Below are positions 20,739-31,488 of a DNA stretch of 64,000 bases, in pieces (position 1 is the stretch's first letter; each line of letters starts with the position of its first letter). The notes under the pieces were generated by a model, which was not told where the DNA came from, did not search any database, and saw nothing but the letters and a program-made list of their open reading frames with translations. A program made the position numbers and the translations under genes. Source of the stretch: Odontocerum albicorne (lineage: Eukaryota > Arthropoda > Insecta > Trichoptera > Odontoceridae); the NCBI GenBank assembly GCA_949825065.1, contig OX463849.1, forward strand, positions 41,785,234 through 41,849,233. Reading direction: 5' to 3'.

Positions 20739-21128
20739 TTATACAAAGACTCGCTCCGTCCTTGGCATGCTTTAAGAAGCGACTGAAAAAACTCTTAATT
20801 TCTAGTCAGTAAAATAACGTGTTTCATTCCTGATTTTTCTTTTTCTTTCCTCTCCACCATCCTTTCCTTTCCTTTTAATTGATGATATCTCACTTTATAT
20901 GAAAAATAGTGTTCGGGTGATTGTCCGTCTTTGTGGGGTTTGTGGGCATGTTCTCACGTATATGTTTATGGATTTCGTGGGGATGGATAGTCATTTGAAT
21001 GATTTATGCGACCACGTAACTTGCTTCATTTACTTTTGTCTGGTTGGTTGGAAGAGATTGCCGCCTGGCAATAAGCCCGCCAGATTGTATTGCAATAAAA
21101 GTGTTAAATAAATAAATAAATAAATAAA
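20739..21128 (+). mobile_element. LINE-A 3' fragment
   Basis: Starts inside the end of the reverse-transcriptase ORF ('agactcgctccgtccttgg'), runs through the 3' UTR and ends in the hairpin ATTGCCGCCTGGCAAT, 'aagcccgccagattgta' and a TAAATAAATAAA tail. Almost collinear with 32130-32515. Confidence 0.85.
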
Positions 21129-21589
21129 TATGTCGAGTTTACTTAGATACGTTTAAAATAAGGACAAAAAATAAATTAAATGACACAACGAAATTGTACT
21201 GTAAATAAAATGTGATCTCTAATAATCAATAAAAAATTATTTTCGTGATGATCGAAAAAATATATTTATCATTAAATTTTTTATCACAAAACCGCAGAAA
21301 ATCACCGTTTACCACCGCTTATAACATATAGAGTACAGTTTGTTTAGTTTTGTCAATGTTTTACGTTGTTTTTCAATAATGAAAAAAATTGCCGAGGGTA
21401 CATGTTGACCTCGAACCTTTAAGCTCTCCCTTATAGAGTAAGCAGTTAATTAAAACTAAGTCAAATAACTCTATACAGTATTTAGAGTAATTTGATTTAT
21501 TTTTAATTAGCTGTTTAATAAGCATGCTAATTTAAATTAAAAAGTAGCTGTAACAGTAATACTTTTATAAAATAGCTATACCAAAACTG
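21129..21589. other. AT-rich intergenic sequence
   Basis: No feature seen. Confidence 0.45.
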
Positions 21590-21690
21590 ATACCGTAAGA
21601 TAAAAGTCTAACGCTCTGTCCTTTCTGCATCTGACCCCAAACGGGAAACGGCATGATTGTACGAGTATGCTGGTAAATATTTTTATTCTT
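21590..21690 (+). mobile_element. LINE-B 3' end fragment
   Basis: 'acgctctgtcctttctgcat' and 'gaaacggcatgattgtacg' match the terminal part of LINE-B. Confidence 0.5.
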
Positions 21691-22004
21691 CTTCATTCTC
21701 TTAAGTTAGACCTGTGATCTGTTTTCATCAGGACTGCCACTCTCGAGATGTTTACTCACAGCTAATCCCGTTATCTATTTGGATATCTTCCGGGGTGGGG
21801 GTTTGCTAGCTGACATTTTATGCGTTGCCACGTAGGGAATATTGATGTTATTCACCCTTTACACTAGCCCTTACCAGAGTCTTCTGCGCTTTCTACCACA
21901 TCTCACAATATCTTATATTTCTCGAATGCGAGATTTTCTATCTCTAAATGTGTTGCCTTCAATAATAGCTTAAAGATTTTTTTATTTAATTTGTTACTTT
22001 TTAT

Positions 22005-22405
22005 TTTTGTTGTATCCCTATGTAGACCCTAATCCATAAGTCATGATTGGCCTCACACATGCTTTGTAAATTTTGTTGTATCCCTATGTAGACCCTAATC
22101 CATAAGTCATGATTGTCCTCACACATGCTTTGTAAATTTTGTTGTATCCCTATGTAGACCCTAATCCATAAGTCATGATTGGCCTCACACATGCTTTGTA
22201 AATTTTGTTGTATCCCTATGTAGACTCTATTCGATAAGTCATGATTGGCCTCACACATGCTTTGTAAATTTTGTTGTATCCCTATGTAGACTCTATTCCA
22301 TAAGTCATGATCGGCCTCACACATGCTTTGTAAATTTTGTTATATCTCTATGTAAACCCTATTCCATAAGTCATGATTAGCCTTATACATGCTTTGTACA
22401 TTTTG
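22005..22405 (+). repeat. Minisatellite, 6 units of 66 bp
   Basis: Head-to-tail 66-bp units beginning 'tgtatccctatgtagac' and ending 'catgctttgtaaattttgt', starting at 22011, 22077, 22143, 22209, 22275 and 22341. Because 66 is a multiple of 3, the minus strand is open as a 22-residue repeat (SMCEANHDLWIRVYIG...). No sign that it is translated. Confidence 0.95.
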
Positions 22406-23530
22406 GCCACAAAGAGATAATATGAAATCCCTCGCGATCGTGTATGGTTTTCAGCCATAATGCCGATGGATGACGCCCGTGCATGTATTATGTGCAAGAT
22501 GTTGCCTTTTAGCCAAACCCCTAATAAGCCTGCCTTAAACCTCTGCCTTGCCCTTGTGCCTTAAATCCCTAAGTCCAGATGGCTAGGAGATCAAAGTTCC
22601 AAGGAAGGTGATCGGCAAGTTGAAGCTTCTGCAGCCTTTCATTATGCAGTTTTTTATACAGATCTATTTTTGAGGTGCTTGATAGCACTTTATGACTGGC
22701 AGCATATAAGAAACAGAAAAATATTATTTCAAATATAAAACAGTCTAAGAATAAAACCAGTCCCGAATAGAATGGGCCAGTAATCGAATCTGGGGTGCCC
22801 GCTTACGTAACGTGAATGCTAAACATTAGAAAACGACCGCCGACTTTTAACATATCCATGTGGAGACAGCAGTGGTTTTATTAACTTGGCCTCTTATTTC
22901 TATGTGGAAATTATTATAGCAGAGCAAATCTATCTCGATATATTTTAATCACTTATTTAATAGGCTTGATATCAATCATTAATTCTTTTTTAGTTTGTCA
23001 TCAATTATAAAGTATCTCACTGGATTCTTTTCATCTTAATGTAAATATGTAATAAAAAAATCCAATACCAATTACAAACAACTTCTGAAATCAAGATCAA
23101 AAACGTATATAATCATTTAGGTTCTGAGAAACCATCACAACTAACTATGCTCCTACGACAAAACAGAAACGGTTAAATTAAGTGGTTCGTAAAATTACCC
23201 TTTCGCCGCCGGGAGGGTTGAGAATTCAACCCCCTGTCTGTGTTCTTTCACATTTACAAACAAAATTTAGACTTTACATTATTTTAAAACTAAGACCCAA
23301 TCTCGGCGAACTAAATTGAAATATTGAGATGGAGATTGAGAAAAACGTGACGTTATAAAGTTAACGAGATATGGAAATAGTAAAAGAAATCTTGAAAATT
23401 TCGTGAGCAGTAATATTTTAAGAACGAAACATTTTTGTTCATTTTTCACTCATTTTCTGGAGGATTTATGGATAGAAATATTCAAATTGTGGATAAACTT
23501 CTCTTCAATTTGTTTACATGATAACTTATA
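22406..23530. other. Intergenic sequence
   Basis: A GC-richer patch at 22410-22630 is unassigned. The rest is AT-rich and no gene or repeat was recognised. Confidence 0.4.
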
Positions 23531-24821
23531 CGAGGGTTGCTACTTAAGTTTTGAGATATGGTAACACCAGTGTAGATACGTCAAATCTGACATCAGCATC
23601 GTAAAGTTTGACGTTTTTAATGGTATACGTGCTCAGAAAGTTTTGTCATACGAGTGCTATTTGTGTTGTTTACAGTGACTTGAAAAATTCATCTCGGCCA
23701 AAAATGGAATAAAATGGTGAACATTTTCGTAAGATGATTTCTTATGATTTTCGACGTGGACTAACTCAACAACAGTGTGCCGATCAACTCGCTTCGACCT
23801 TTGGAGATGAAGCACCATCCCGGGCCACTGTGTTTCGCTGGTTTTCCGAATTCAATCGTGGTCGTAGTTTGCTCCAGGACGAATTTCGTGAAGGTCGTCC
23901 AAAATCGGTTGGTGTGCCAGAAAACATCGATGCTGTGCGTGAACTGATATTGCAAGATCGTCATGTGACTTATCGTGAGGTTGAGGCATGTTTGGGCATT
24001 AGTTCCATTCGCATACATTCAATATTGCATGAAAATTTAGCCGTCAAAAAGATTTGTTCGCGTTGGATACCGCATAATTCGACAATCGCTCAAAAAAAGG
24101 CTCGTGTCGATTGGTCCAAAGAAATGTTGAAAAAATTCGATCGCGGTGCTTCAAAAGACGTCTAGAAGATCATGACAGGCGACGAATCATGGATCTATGT
24201 ATATGAGCCAGAAACTAAACAGCAGTCGACTGTATGGGTCTTTCAAGACGAGCCAAATCCAACAAAAGTTGTTCGCGCACGAAGCACTTCCAAGCAAGTG
24301 GTGGCTTGTTTCTTCGGTATAAATGGTCATGTCGCAACAGTGCCTTTAGTGGAACGTCGTAGGGTCAATTCTGAATGGTACACCATCATTTGTTTGCCAG
24401 AAGTGTTCGGAGAAATGGGGAAAACCAACCGCCGAAGACGGATCATTCTCCACAACGACAATGCGAGCTCTCACACATCGGCTCAAACAAGTGACTTTTT
24501 AAGCACTCAAAACATCTAATTGATGGGTCATCTGCCGTACAGCCCTCATTTGGCACCCAATTACTTCTTTTTATTCCCGAACATCAACAATAAATTGTGA
24601 GGTCAACGTTTTTCGACGCTTGAAGAAGCGGTTGATGCGTTCAAAACGCACGTTTTGAAGTTACCTCATTCGGAGTGGAAAAGGTGCTTCGAAAATTGGT
24701 TCAAACGCATGCAAAAGTGTATTGATCTTCATGGAGAGTATTTTGAAAAACAATAAAGCCGTTTTCGATGATAAATATTTGTTTTAACTTGTCTGTCTCC
24801 AAACTTAAGTAGCAGCCCTCG
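23531..24821 (+). mobile_element. Full-length mariner (irritans-like)
   Basis: Inverted termini CGAGGGTTGCTACTTAAGTT (left) and CGAGGGCTGCTACTTAAGTT (right, reverse-complemented), flanked by TA (23529-23530 and 24822-24823). The 1291-bp length is that of a complete mariner. Its right end sits 3 bp from the hAT element starting at 24825. Confidence 0.95.
23704..24756 (+). pseudogene. Mariner transposase pseudogene with mutated third Asp
   Basis: One collinear frame from ATG 23704 to TAA 24756 is broken only by nonsense codons: TAA three codons in, TAG at 24163-24165 just before the first catalytic motif, TAA after STQNI (24517-24519) and TGA near 24598. N-terminal helix-turn-helix: DFRRGLTQQQCADQLASTFG. 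First Asp: MTGDESWIY. Second Asp: LHNDNASSHTS. The third motif reads LAPNYFFLF where the family has LAPNDFFLF, so the catalytic Asp is Tyr; the preceding PDL is PHL. No frameshift was seen, so decay is by point mutation. The copy cannot transpose itself. Confidence 0.9.
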
Positions 24822-24824
24822 TAC

Positions 24825-26270
24825 CAGGGTTTGGCAACCGGTGGCCATTAGTGCATTTTTTGCGGCCCACAAACATTTGACCAACCTAATATTACACACG
24901 ACTCAAATGTTGAATAATTTGAAGTTAATAACAAATTTTGTATGCGTAGAAATCAATCAATATATTTTAATAAAGTCTTTATTTCAGCAATCGAATAATA
25001 ATGGTTGTTGGCATAGGAAAAAAAATAATTACTTTCGGAAGCACATACTCGTACATAGATAGTACTTGAATTTTTTTATCTAACATACTACATTTTATCA
25101 TGGTGTATTAGAGTAATATGAACATTTTGACAATTGTTTTTATCAAATAAGTCTTAAAATGTTGAATTGTTTTATTCATGTTTTTTTTGTACTTGTTATG
25201 TTTGGTCCTTGTACTAATTAGGGAAACCTGTAATGTACAAAGGACCTGAAAAAATAAATTAATAAATAAAGTTTAATAAATAGATTTGCGAACAAGTATT
25301 TTCTGCCGCAAGTGTTTTGATGAACATGTGCTTGTTCCAGTTCGAATTTGTCCTCAAGTTTTATTGTGCTTTAGAAAAGTGAACACAGAAAATACAGACA
25401 CCAAAGTCACACTTACCAGGAAGAGAGTGTAACATGAAGAGGAATTTTCACTTATTTTGTAAAAAAAATTTTGATTTCTTAAAATATTTTTGTTTCATAT
25501 CTCTTATATGAAATATGTTCGATTATTAACCCTTCCCTTACGGTGATAAAAATAATACGCGTGTTACGGTGTTGGGTAGTGAGTACGCAATAAAAAATTA
25601 GCGATTTTAAATCGGAAAAATAAGAACATTCATAGATAATCCCCTTAATTAATAATAATTGAAGTTAAAAATTATAATAATTGAGATTTATTTGCTGAAA
25701 ACATTAAAAAACCATCTGGCACCGCTCACGAAACGGGCGTACTTACAACCTATTTGCAAGCTTAGAAGCTACTAGCGGCGCGGAATACAGTCGCATACCC
25801 CGGCGCTTACGCATATGCTTGCGGCGTTGAGGCAATTCAGGTTCTCGCAATTCAGTCTAGTATGCAAGAGTGAGATGCGAATATAGTGTCGCGCTTCCCG
25901 CATACTATTCACCTATCGTCAAGACGAGGCGTTCGCCGCGTTTAAATGCGAATTCGTTTTCGATCTTTACAAAACACCTCGATGTAGTCGATAAATTCTG
26001 ATTATTATTAATATTATTTTTTAAATCAATGCGTAAATATACTATGGAGGAATACCTAAAATCTTAACCTTGTATTTATTATATTTATAGAGATATTGAT
26101 AGTTATTAGAAGCAATGTGTAGAAGATACCCAACACAGGGAAGGAAAGGTTAAGGACAAAAGTTATAAAAATTGAAATGCAAATTACTCCCGTCTTAAAT
26201 GGTCGCAGTCATATTATTAAAACTAAAAGTCAAGTGTGGCCCGTAAGCTCGAAAAGGTTGCCGACCCCTG
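24825..26270. mobile_element. hAT-like element, non-coding
   Basis: Terminal inverted repeats CAGGGTTTGGCAACC (left) and CAGGGGTCGGCAACC (right, reverse-complemented), followed inside by 'ggcccacaaa' and 'gtggcccgtaag' respectively. CAGGGGTCGGCAACC-type ends are typical of hAT transposons. No transposase reading frame was found. The 8-bp flanks do not match well, as expected for an old insertion with a mariner beside it. Confidence 0.65.
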
Positions 26271-26274
26271 ACTC

Positions 26275-26625
26275 AGACTATTTATTTATTTTTATTTATT
26301 ATTACACATGACAAGAAATATACATAATTTGCGAAAAAACAACATATTTTATTATAATAGATCTGGGTTTGTCGCCTTTCATTTGTCGTATCCCCAGTAA
26401 ACTAGGTTTTTGCCTGTATCTCACTGAGGATATTTAGCATGAAAAAATAAATCGACACTTCTTTCCGATTTTTGATTACACAAAAACAAAACCCCGTTGC
26501 ACGTTCTCATCAACCTGACAAACAGTGACACTCAATTACAACTGGAAACATCATGCGGAATCAAACTCTCCACACATCATCACTCCAGAAAGACCAAACC
26601 TGTTCATCTCATAATATACCGCACA
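26275..26625 (-). mobile_element. LINE-D 3' end
   Basis: Minus-strand copy of the segment at 52605-52970: 'tttcatttgtcgtatcccca', 'gtatctcactgaggatattt', 'acgttctcatcaacctgac' and 'tcatcactccagaaagacca' in order, with a TTTATTTATT (TAAATAAA tail) at the 26280 end. Confidence 0.75.
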
Positions 26626-27059
26626 CAATCATAAGAATAAAAACAAATATAAAAGTAAAACCAAAAATGAACCCAAAATGAAACAAAAATAAAACCAAAA
26701 ATGTTCATCCCATAATATTCCCCACGCAATCATAAGAATAAAAATTAACACAAAAATATACAGAAACACAAATACAAATCAAAATAACAAGAAGAAACCC
26801 ACACTCATTATTGACTCACTATTGACGAACGAAATCTAATCAAAAGTAATGGTTAAACTGATGCATTTGCTGTATTCAAGAGAGATATCAATTATTTGAC
26901 TATGTTAAATGTAAATGGTACATTCAGTGACAGGTAATTGATGCAAACTAGTGATAATAGGGGGAATCGATAAGAGTTTTTTTTTAAATATATGAGTATG
27001 ACACGGATTATTTGACTCAATTATAGATGAATGTGAACTTAAGACATGTGTTGAGTGCA
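26626..27059. other. AT-rich spacer with a partial duplication
   Basis: The phrase 'ttcatc(t/c)cataatat(a/t)cc' with 'caatcataagaataaaa' occurs twice (about 26600 and 26702). Nothing else was seen. Confidence 0.45.
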
Positions 27060-27260
27060 ACAGTGAGTATAAGGCGTGGTAGAAGAAGACTTATGGTTGA
27101 ATCAAGTGAATGATATTTTTAAAGAAGGAAAAGTAAGAAGAGAAATCGTAGGAGCTGTATTGATGTGGAAGAGTCGAAACATGTGTCAAGATAGGAAAAT
27201 CTAGCGCTCTGTCCTCTCTGCCTACCCCAGCGAAAAGGGGCGTGATGGTATGTAGGTATA
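27060..27260 (+). mobile_element. LINE-B 3' fragment
   Basis: 'gtggtagaagaagac', 'gaatcaagtgaatgatattt', 'gtattgatgtggaagagtcg' and 'agcgctctgtcctctctgcc' match the ends of the LINE-B copies at 36200 and 53200. Frame broken. Confidence 0.6.
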
Positions 27261-27356
27261 GCTACAAATCTCATTTGTTACGAAGTAGACAGATTTTTGG
27301 CCTAGTCATCACTCTTTAACAATTACCTTGGGGTTTATCTAAACAAGATGACTTAT

Positions 27357-27412
27357 GTGGCCTAGTTGGTAAGACGCCTGTCTTCCTTGTTCGGTTGCCG
27401 CTAGTGCCCATT
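27357..27412 (+). mobile_element. SINE1 A-box fragment
   Basis: 'gtggcctagttggtaagacg' plus 'cctgtcttcc' is the best-preserved SINE1 A-box region in the window; the rest is missing. Confidence 0.5.
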
Positions 27413-27479
27413 TTTATCATTTCATAGAAGCCCACGAAAACGGTGCTATGTTACCTTTAAAATATTTACGACATACGTA

Positions 27480-28345
27480 AACTACTACTAAAAAAACTGC
27501 AGACAACTTACCGAGGGAAGACGAACTACAAAGAAACTGTAGCGATGTTCGTTACCAACTTAGCGTGTGTCCTATTAGGATGTGCTGATGATGTTGATGT
27601 TGACATCGCTATATTCGTTTTAGTCGAATTCTGCGTTCCTTTTCGTTCGGGGTCATCAATGTAGCGAGTTGCTTATCTTGATACGTCGTGATGATTTTGA
27701 TATGTATTTAAAATAAATATAAAACTCAGGAATGCGGATAAAAGTGAAAGTGAATAGCGGGTAAATAATAACAAGTCTTGACAGTTGGATGAATAATAAT
27801 GTTTATTTCTCTACAAGTAGGTATTTTTATAGTAGTGAGTGAATGTGCTCGCGATACATATTCTGTCTCACTCTTGCGCGTGCACTGATTGACGGGTAGG
27901 ATATTTATTTGTATTCGGAACGGGCCGCGTCAATGCGTTCGCCGTATATCCCCATCTCACTCCTGCGCGTGCTATCACGTCGGAAGCGATGTGTTCTCTT
28001 TCTACCTTGGTATGCAGTGTAAATAGTGTTCGCGTGTGAATAATGTTGACGTTTCTAGTATGTGACAATTGTAAATAATTCAGAGTTTGATTCATCGGTC
28101 GTTGACCCTGTATGTTTACAATTTTGACAATAAATTATTTTTGACAATTCAATTTTATTTAGGGGACGTAGGTATGCTACAAAACCTTTGTAGATCCTCT
28201 GATATGTGACCATTCGGCTTTAGGTGGAGTGTATGTGTGTAGTGTTCATATATAATCATCAATTTTGATGAAGACTTCCCAAAAAGGGCCGTTTTCAAAT
28301 ACTTCCTAAAGCTACACACGCCACCCATGTTTGAGGCCAACAATG
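27480..28345 (-). mobile_element. L2-like LINE fragment split by an LTR element
   Basis: The two pieces, 28345-28182 and 27537-27480, join into sequence collinear with 46950-47080 ('aaggtttctgtgtagttcg' region). The right piece encodes NMGGVCSFRKYLKTALFGKS, the C-terminal end of an L2/CR1-like reverse transcriptase, as in the copy at 41645-42140. Confidence 0.7.
27538..28181 (-). mobile_element. LTR retrotransposon remnant (LTR plus possible leader)
   Basis: Begins TGTAGC and ends GCTACA, flanked by AAAC (27534-27537 and 28182-28185); removing it restores the L2-like sequence. On the minus strand it has a TATAAAAATACC box near 27830 and AATAAAC after it, and aligns with the LTR-like repeats at 1372 and 44091. 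At 27660 an internal CTACA is followed by TTGATGACCCCGAACG, which resembles the LTR/primer-binding junction of insect Ty3/Gypsy elements. It is either a 644-bp solo LTR, or a 522-bp LTR (27660-28181) with a deleted internal region. Confidence 0.65.
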
Positions 28346-29862
28346 ATCTATTTAATAGAAATATAACTTGAGAAAACGAAAGTTAACCAAAAAGAAAGAT
28401 CATCAATTCGTTAAATATTATGCAACAATAATATGAATGATGCAATAACAATAAAACGGTAAAATGACGAACGTTCAATAACAATTAAAGGTTATTATGA
28501 ATGATGAATAACAATTAAATGTTAATATACGCTTAAATGACGAACAATACAGCCTTATCAAGTAAAACAAATCAAGAAATAGACTATAAATACAATGGGA
28601 TATTACACGTATGTTATGCTTCGCTTCAGGAATATCCAAATATTAGTCTAATTAATCTCACCTGGCTGCTACTTGCGAGCCTAAGTGTACTATTCACCAG
28701 GATATTGACAGCCATAATAGTGCCTCTTATGTTTGGGCAGTTATCTATATAGATTATAACGACAAAATAATTACAATAAATCCAATTAGGGTGGTTAAGA
28801 AAAACACCGATGCATTTTTTAAAGACCACTGCCACTGGTTGGCTAAAAGTCATAAAACTCAAGCGATCTTACAGTCAGTTAAGATTATTTATCTTGTCTT
28901 GATTTCACAATCCAAGTTTCCGGTATATCCTTAGACACAATCCCATTCCGTATTTCATTATCCGCCCACGCCCACGCCCGCTATCTGTCACCCGGTAAGC
29001 GGTAATCCTGCCAAGTGTCAAAACAATCAGCAAATTGTTGTTTCTCATTAAGGGTTGTCCGTGCCTCTGTCCGGTAGCGTATTCACTAAACCTTATTTAC
29101 CACGGCCACATAAAAGGTTGAAATTAACACGGGCTTTTAAGGACAAACGAGTACACAATATTTTTAACCCCACTAAAATTGACTTTTACATTTTTCAAAT
29201 ATTGTAATTAAATCTATTTTTATTTAAAAAAATTAACTCTTATTGGAAATTCCGTATAGCTAAGTTTCAAATTTATACTACCACGCTATCTATATGATCA
29301 AACATCTCATGTTAGTTACTATAAATATTTTTTACTATACTTTTCTACATATTAAATTCTATAGTTTGACTTTATATAATATTAATAAAGAAGTTATATT
29401 AAAAAAAAAAAGATTTTATTTCATTATCTGATACACGACACGTCAAAAACGATTGCCGAAATACTGAGAAAAAAAAAACAAACATAAAAACTTCAAGCAT
29501 ACGGCAAAATTTAGTTATTTTACACTTCATTGTCAACCCATTTGAAAAAAAGGGGTAGTTTTTTTAATCAAACAATTTAACAACGTGGTCGGGACAGAAC
29601 TCTCTGGTTTAACAATCAAAAGTTCAATCCCGGATGGATTCGCTTTCGGAGCGGTTTTACTTTCAGACATATTACCATCTCATTTTATTGTTGTACTAGT
29701 TTAAGTGACAGGTGTTAAGAAACTGCGCTATATGAGAACTTGATTTTTTTTTATTAATGTTATATTTCATTGTATAACGATCTGGCGAAGCAGACTAAAG
29801 TAAATAACGGAAATTACGTATAAAATATCAAATTATTAAGTGTACAAAATTCATTAACAAAA
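28346..29862. other. Long AT-rich stretch
   Basis: Short partial repeats of 'aatgatgaataacaattaaa' at 28420-28530. A GC-richer patch at 28930-29090 is unassigned. A degenerate tRNA-like B box ('agttcaatcccgg') lies near 29621. No gene seen. Confidence 0.4.
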
Positions 29863-30175
29863 GAAATAACGACAATACTAGTGAGATAATAATAAATAAC
29901 GACCATACTAGTGAGATAATGATAAATAACGACAATACTAGTGAGATAATAATAAATAACGACCACACTAGTGAGATAATGATAAATAACGACAATACTA
30001 GTGAAATAATGATAAATAACGACAATACTAGTGAGATAATGATAAATAACGACAATACTAGTGAGATAATGATAAATAACGACCATACTAGTGAGATAAT
30101 GATAAATAACGACAATACTAGTGAGATAATGATAAATAACGACAATACTACTGAGATAATGAGAAATAACGACAA
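29863..30175 (+). repeat. Minisatellite, about 10 units of 30 bp
   Basis: Units of 'ataacgacaatactagtgag' plus 'ataatgataa', differing at only a few positions. Because the unit is 30 bp, the plus strand reads a ten-residue repeat (MINNDNTSEI) and minus frames are open too; this follows from the repeat, not from coding selection. Confidence 0.95.
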
Positions 30176-30268
30176 TGATCATCAATCAACGGAAAAGGAA
30201 GGGATACTGGAAAGGAAAGGCCAATCGGGAATGATACACGTAACATTACTGACATGAAATTTAGAGTT
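30176..30268 (-). mobile_element. LINE-A 3' UTR fragment
   Basis: 'atcatcaatcaacggaaaag' and 'gaaaggaaaggccaatcggg' match the LINE-A 3' UTR reverse complement at 49866-49975. Confidence 0.6.
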
Positions 30269-30404
30269 TTATTTATTTTTATTTTATTCATTTATACATG
30301 AAAAAAAATATATAAATGCAAAATTAATGAAAAAACAACAGGTTTTGTTACCTTCCATTAGTCGTGTCCCCGGTAAACTAAACTTTAGTCTGTATTTTAC
30401 AGAA
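30269..30404 (-). mobile_element. LINE-D 3' end fragment
   Basis: 'ccattagtcgtgtccccggt' and 'agtctgtattttacag' match LINE-D at 26370-26430. It is interrupted by the hAT element that starts at 30405. Confidence 0.55.
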
Positions 30405-31106
30405 CAGGGTTGGCCAAAGCGTAACCGCGTAGCTATTTCTAGTCGCCCGCCTTTCTGATCGTACACATCTCTGTTTCTGATGGAGCACCTGCTATGGTTG
30501 GGAATCATAATGGGTTTATAACTCTTTGTAAAAATGGTGATGATATTCCAAGTTTTACCAACTACCATTACATTATCCATCAGCAGGCTTTGTGCTCAAA
30601 GATATTAAATTCAGACGATGTGATGAGTGTCGCATTTTCTACCATGAATGAAATCAAAACAAAACATCGCTCCCATTTAACAGATGACCATTTGGCAGCA
30701 TGTTTACGAATAGCTGTAAGTACATATGAACCACACTATGACAAGCTTGCCGTCATGCAATATGCAATGTCATGTTTCCAGCGCGTCCTCTGATACGACA
30801 TAAACTCTAATCGTTCATATTTACAAGCACATTGTTTGCATTAATAAAAAGAATATAAAATAACATATTGTTTTATTTACAAACTATTTTTATGTTTGTG
30901 TGAAGTAATCATTAATTTCTGTTATTGAAATAACTTGATATTGAATAGGTATTGATATTATCTATGTTTAGTTTAAATTGAAACTTATTTTTGACTTTAA
31001 ATTACTACTTTTCTTATAATCACTTAACACATACGATGTTAGTAGACCGCCGTCAATAATTTAAAAAGCAGGTCGCCCGTAGTGATCAAAAGTTTGACCA
31101 CGACTG
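30405..31106 (+). mobile_element. hAT deletion derivative
   Basis: Left end CAGGGTTGGCCAAAGC and right end, reverse-complemented, CAGTCGTGGTCAAACTT. The 8-bp flanks TTACAGAA and TTATAGAG match at 6 of 8 positions, consistent with an aged hAT target duplication. Length is 702 bp and it encloses a fused transposase frame. Confidence 0.7.
30443..30793 (+). pseudogene. hAT (GTF2IRD2/ZBED5-like) transposase with a large internal deletion
   Basis: The open frame begins FLIVHISVSDGAPAMVGNHN, the conserved (T/S)DGAPAM(V/I)G segment of this hAT branch, and continues to NYHYIIHQQALCSKIL, the (C/Y)IIHQ motif. After MSVAFSTMNEIKTKHRSHLTD it passes directly to the C-terminal dimerisation region DDHLAACLRIAVSTYEP and stops at 30791-30793. 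Several hundred residues between the motifs are missing, yet the join is in frame with no stop. The N-terminal zinc finger and first catalytic region are absent. The GTF2IRD2/ZBED5 name comes from recalled motif similarity. Confidence 0.7.
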
Positions 31107-31154
31107 TTATAGAGGAAAAAGTTCTAATCGTGTTTTGAAATATGCAAATGGCGG

Positions 31155-31290
31155 ATCGAGTCTAACTTTAGTTAGTAATTGGTTCCAGGGTCAGTATGTG
31201 GACAGTAAAGGACGCAGTAAAAAAATATGTGTTAAACTGTGAAAACTAATCAAAAATATCTGCTTGAATGTAGCGCAAGTCTCGCAATTA
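31155..31290 (-). mobile_element. Old LINE-A coding fragment
   Basis: 'attggttccagggtcag', 'tggacagtaaaggacg' and 'tatctgcttgaatgtagcgc' parallel the minus-strand LINE-A at 50010-50120 with many differences. Confidence 0.55.
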
Positions 31291-31488
31291 GCTGTTATCT
31301 GTTTAAGTGAACACATGAAACGTACAACTATGGACAAAAGTAATTGTAAAAGTATTATGGATTTGATAATCTCAGAATATATATAACCTTTGGTCTTAAT
31401 GAAACAAATACATTTAAATCATTGTCACATGCTTAATTGGGAGTAAGTAATTTTTTTAAAGGTTTAATACGACGAACTACGCGTATAT

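Noticed and set aside
22001..22324. 107-codon repetitive protein
   Set aside because: The open frame is a consequence of a 66-bp tandem repeat divisible by three; no start context or flanking gene structure.
29863..30175. CRISPR-like array
   Set aside because: Units are contiguous direct repeats with no unique spacers, and the genome is eukaryotic.
29814..30257. Repeat proteins on both strands
   Set aside because: Several overlapping frames are open at once because the 30-bp unit lacks stops.
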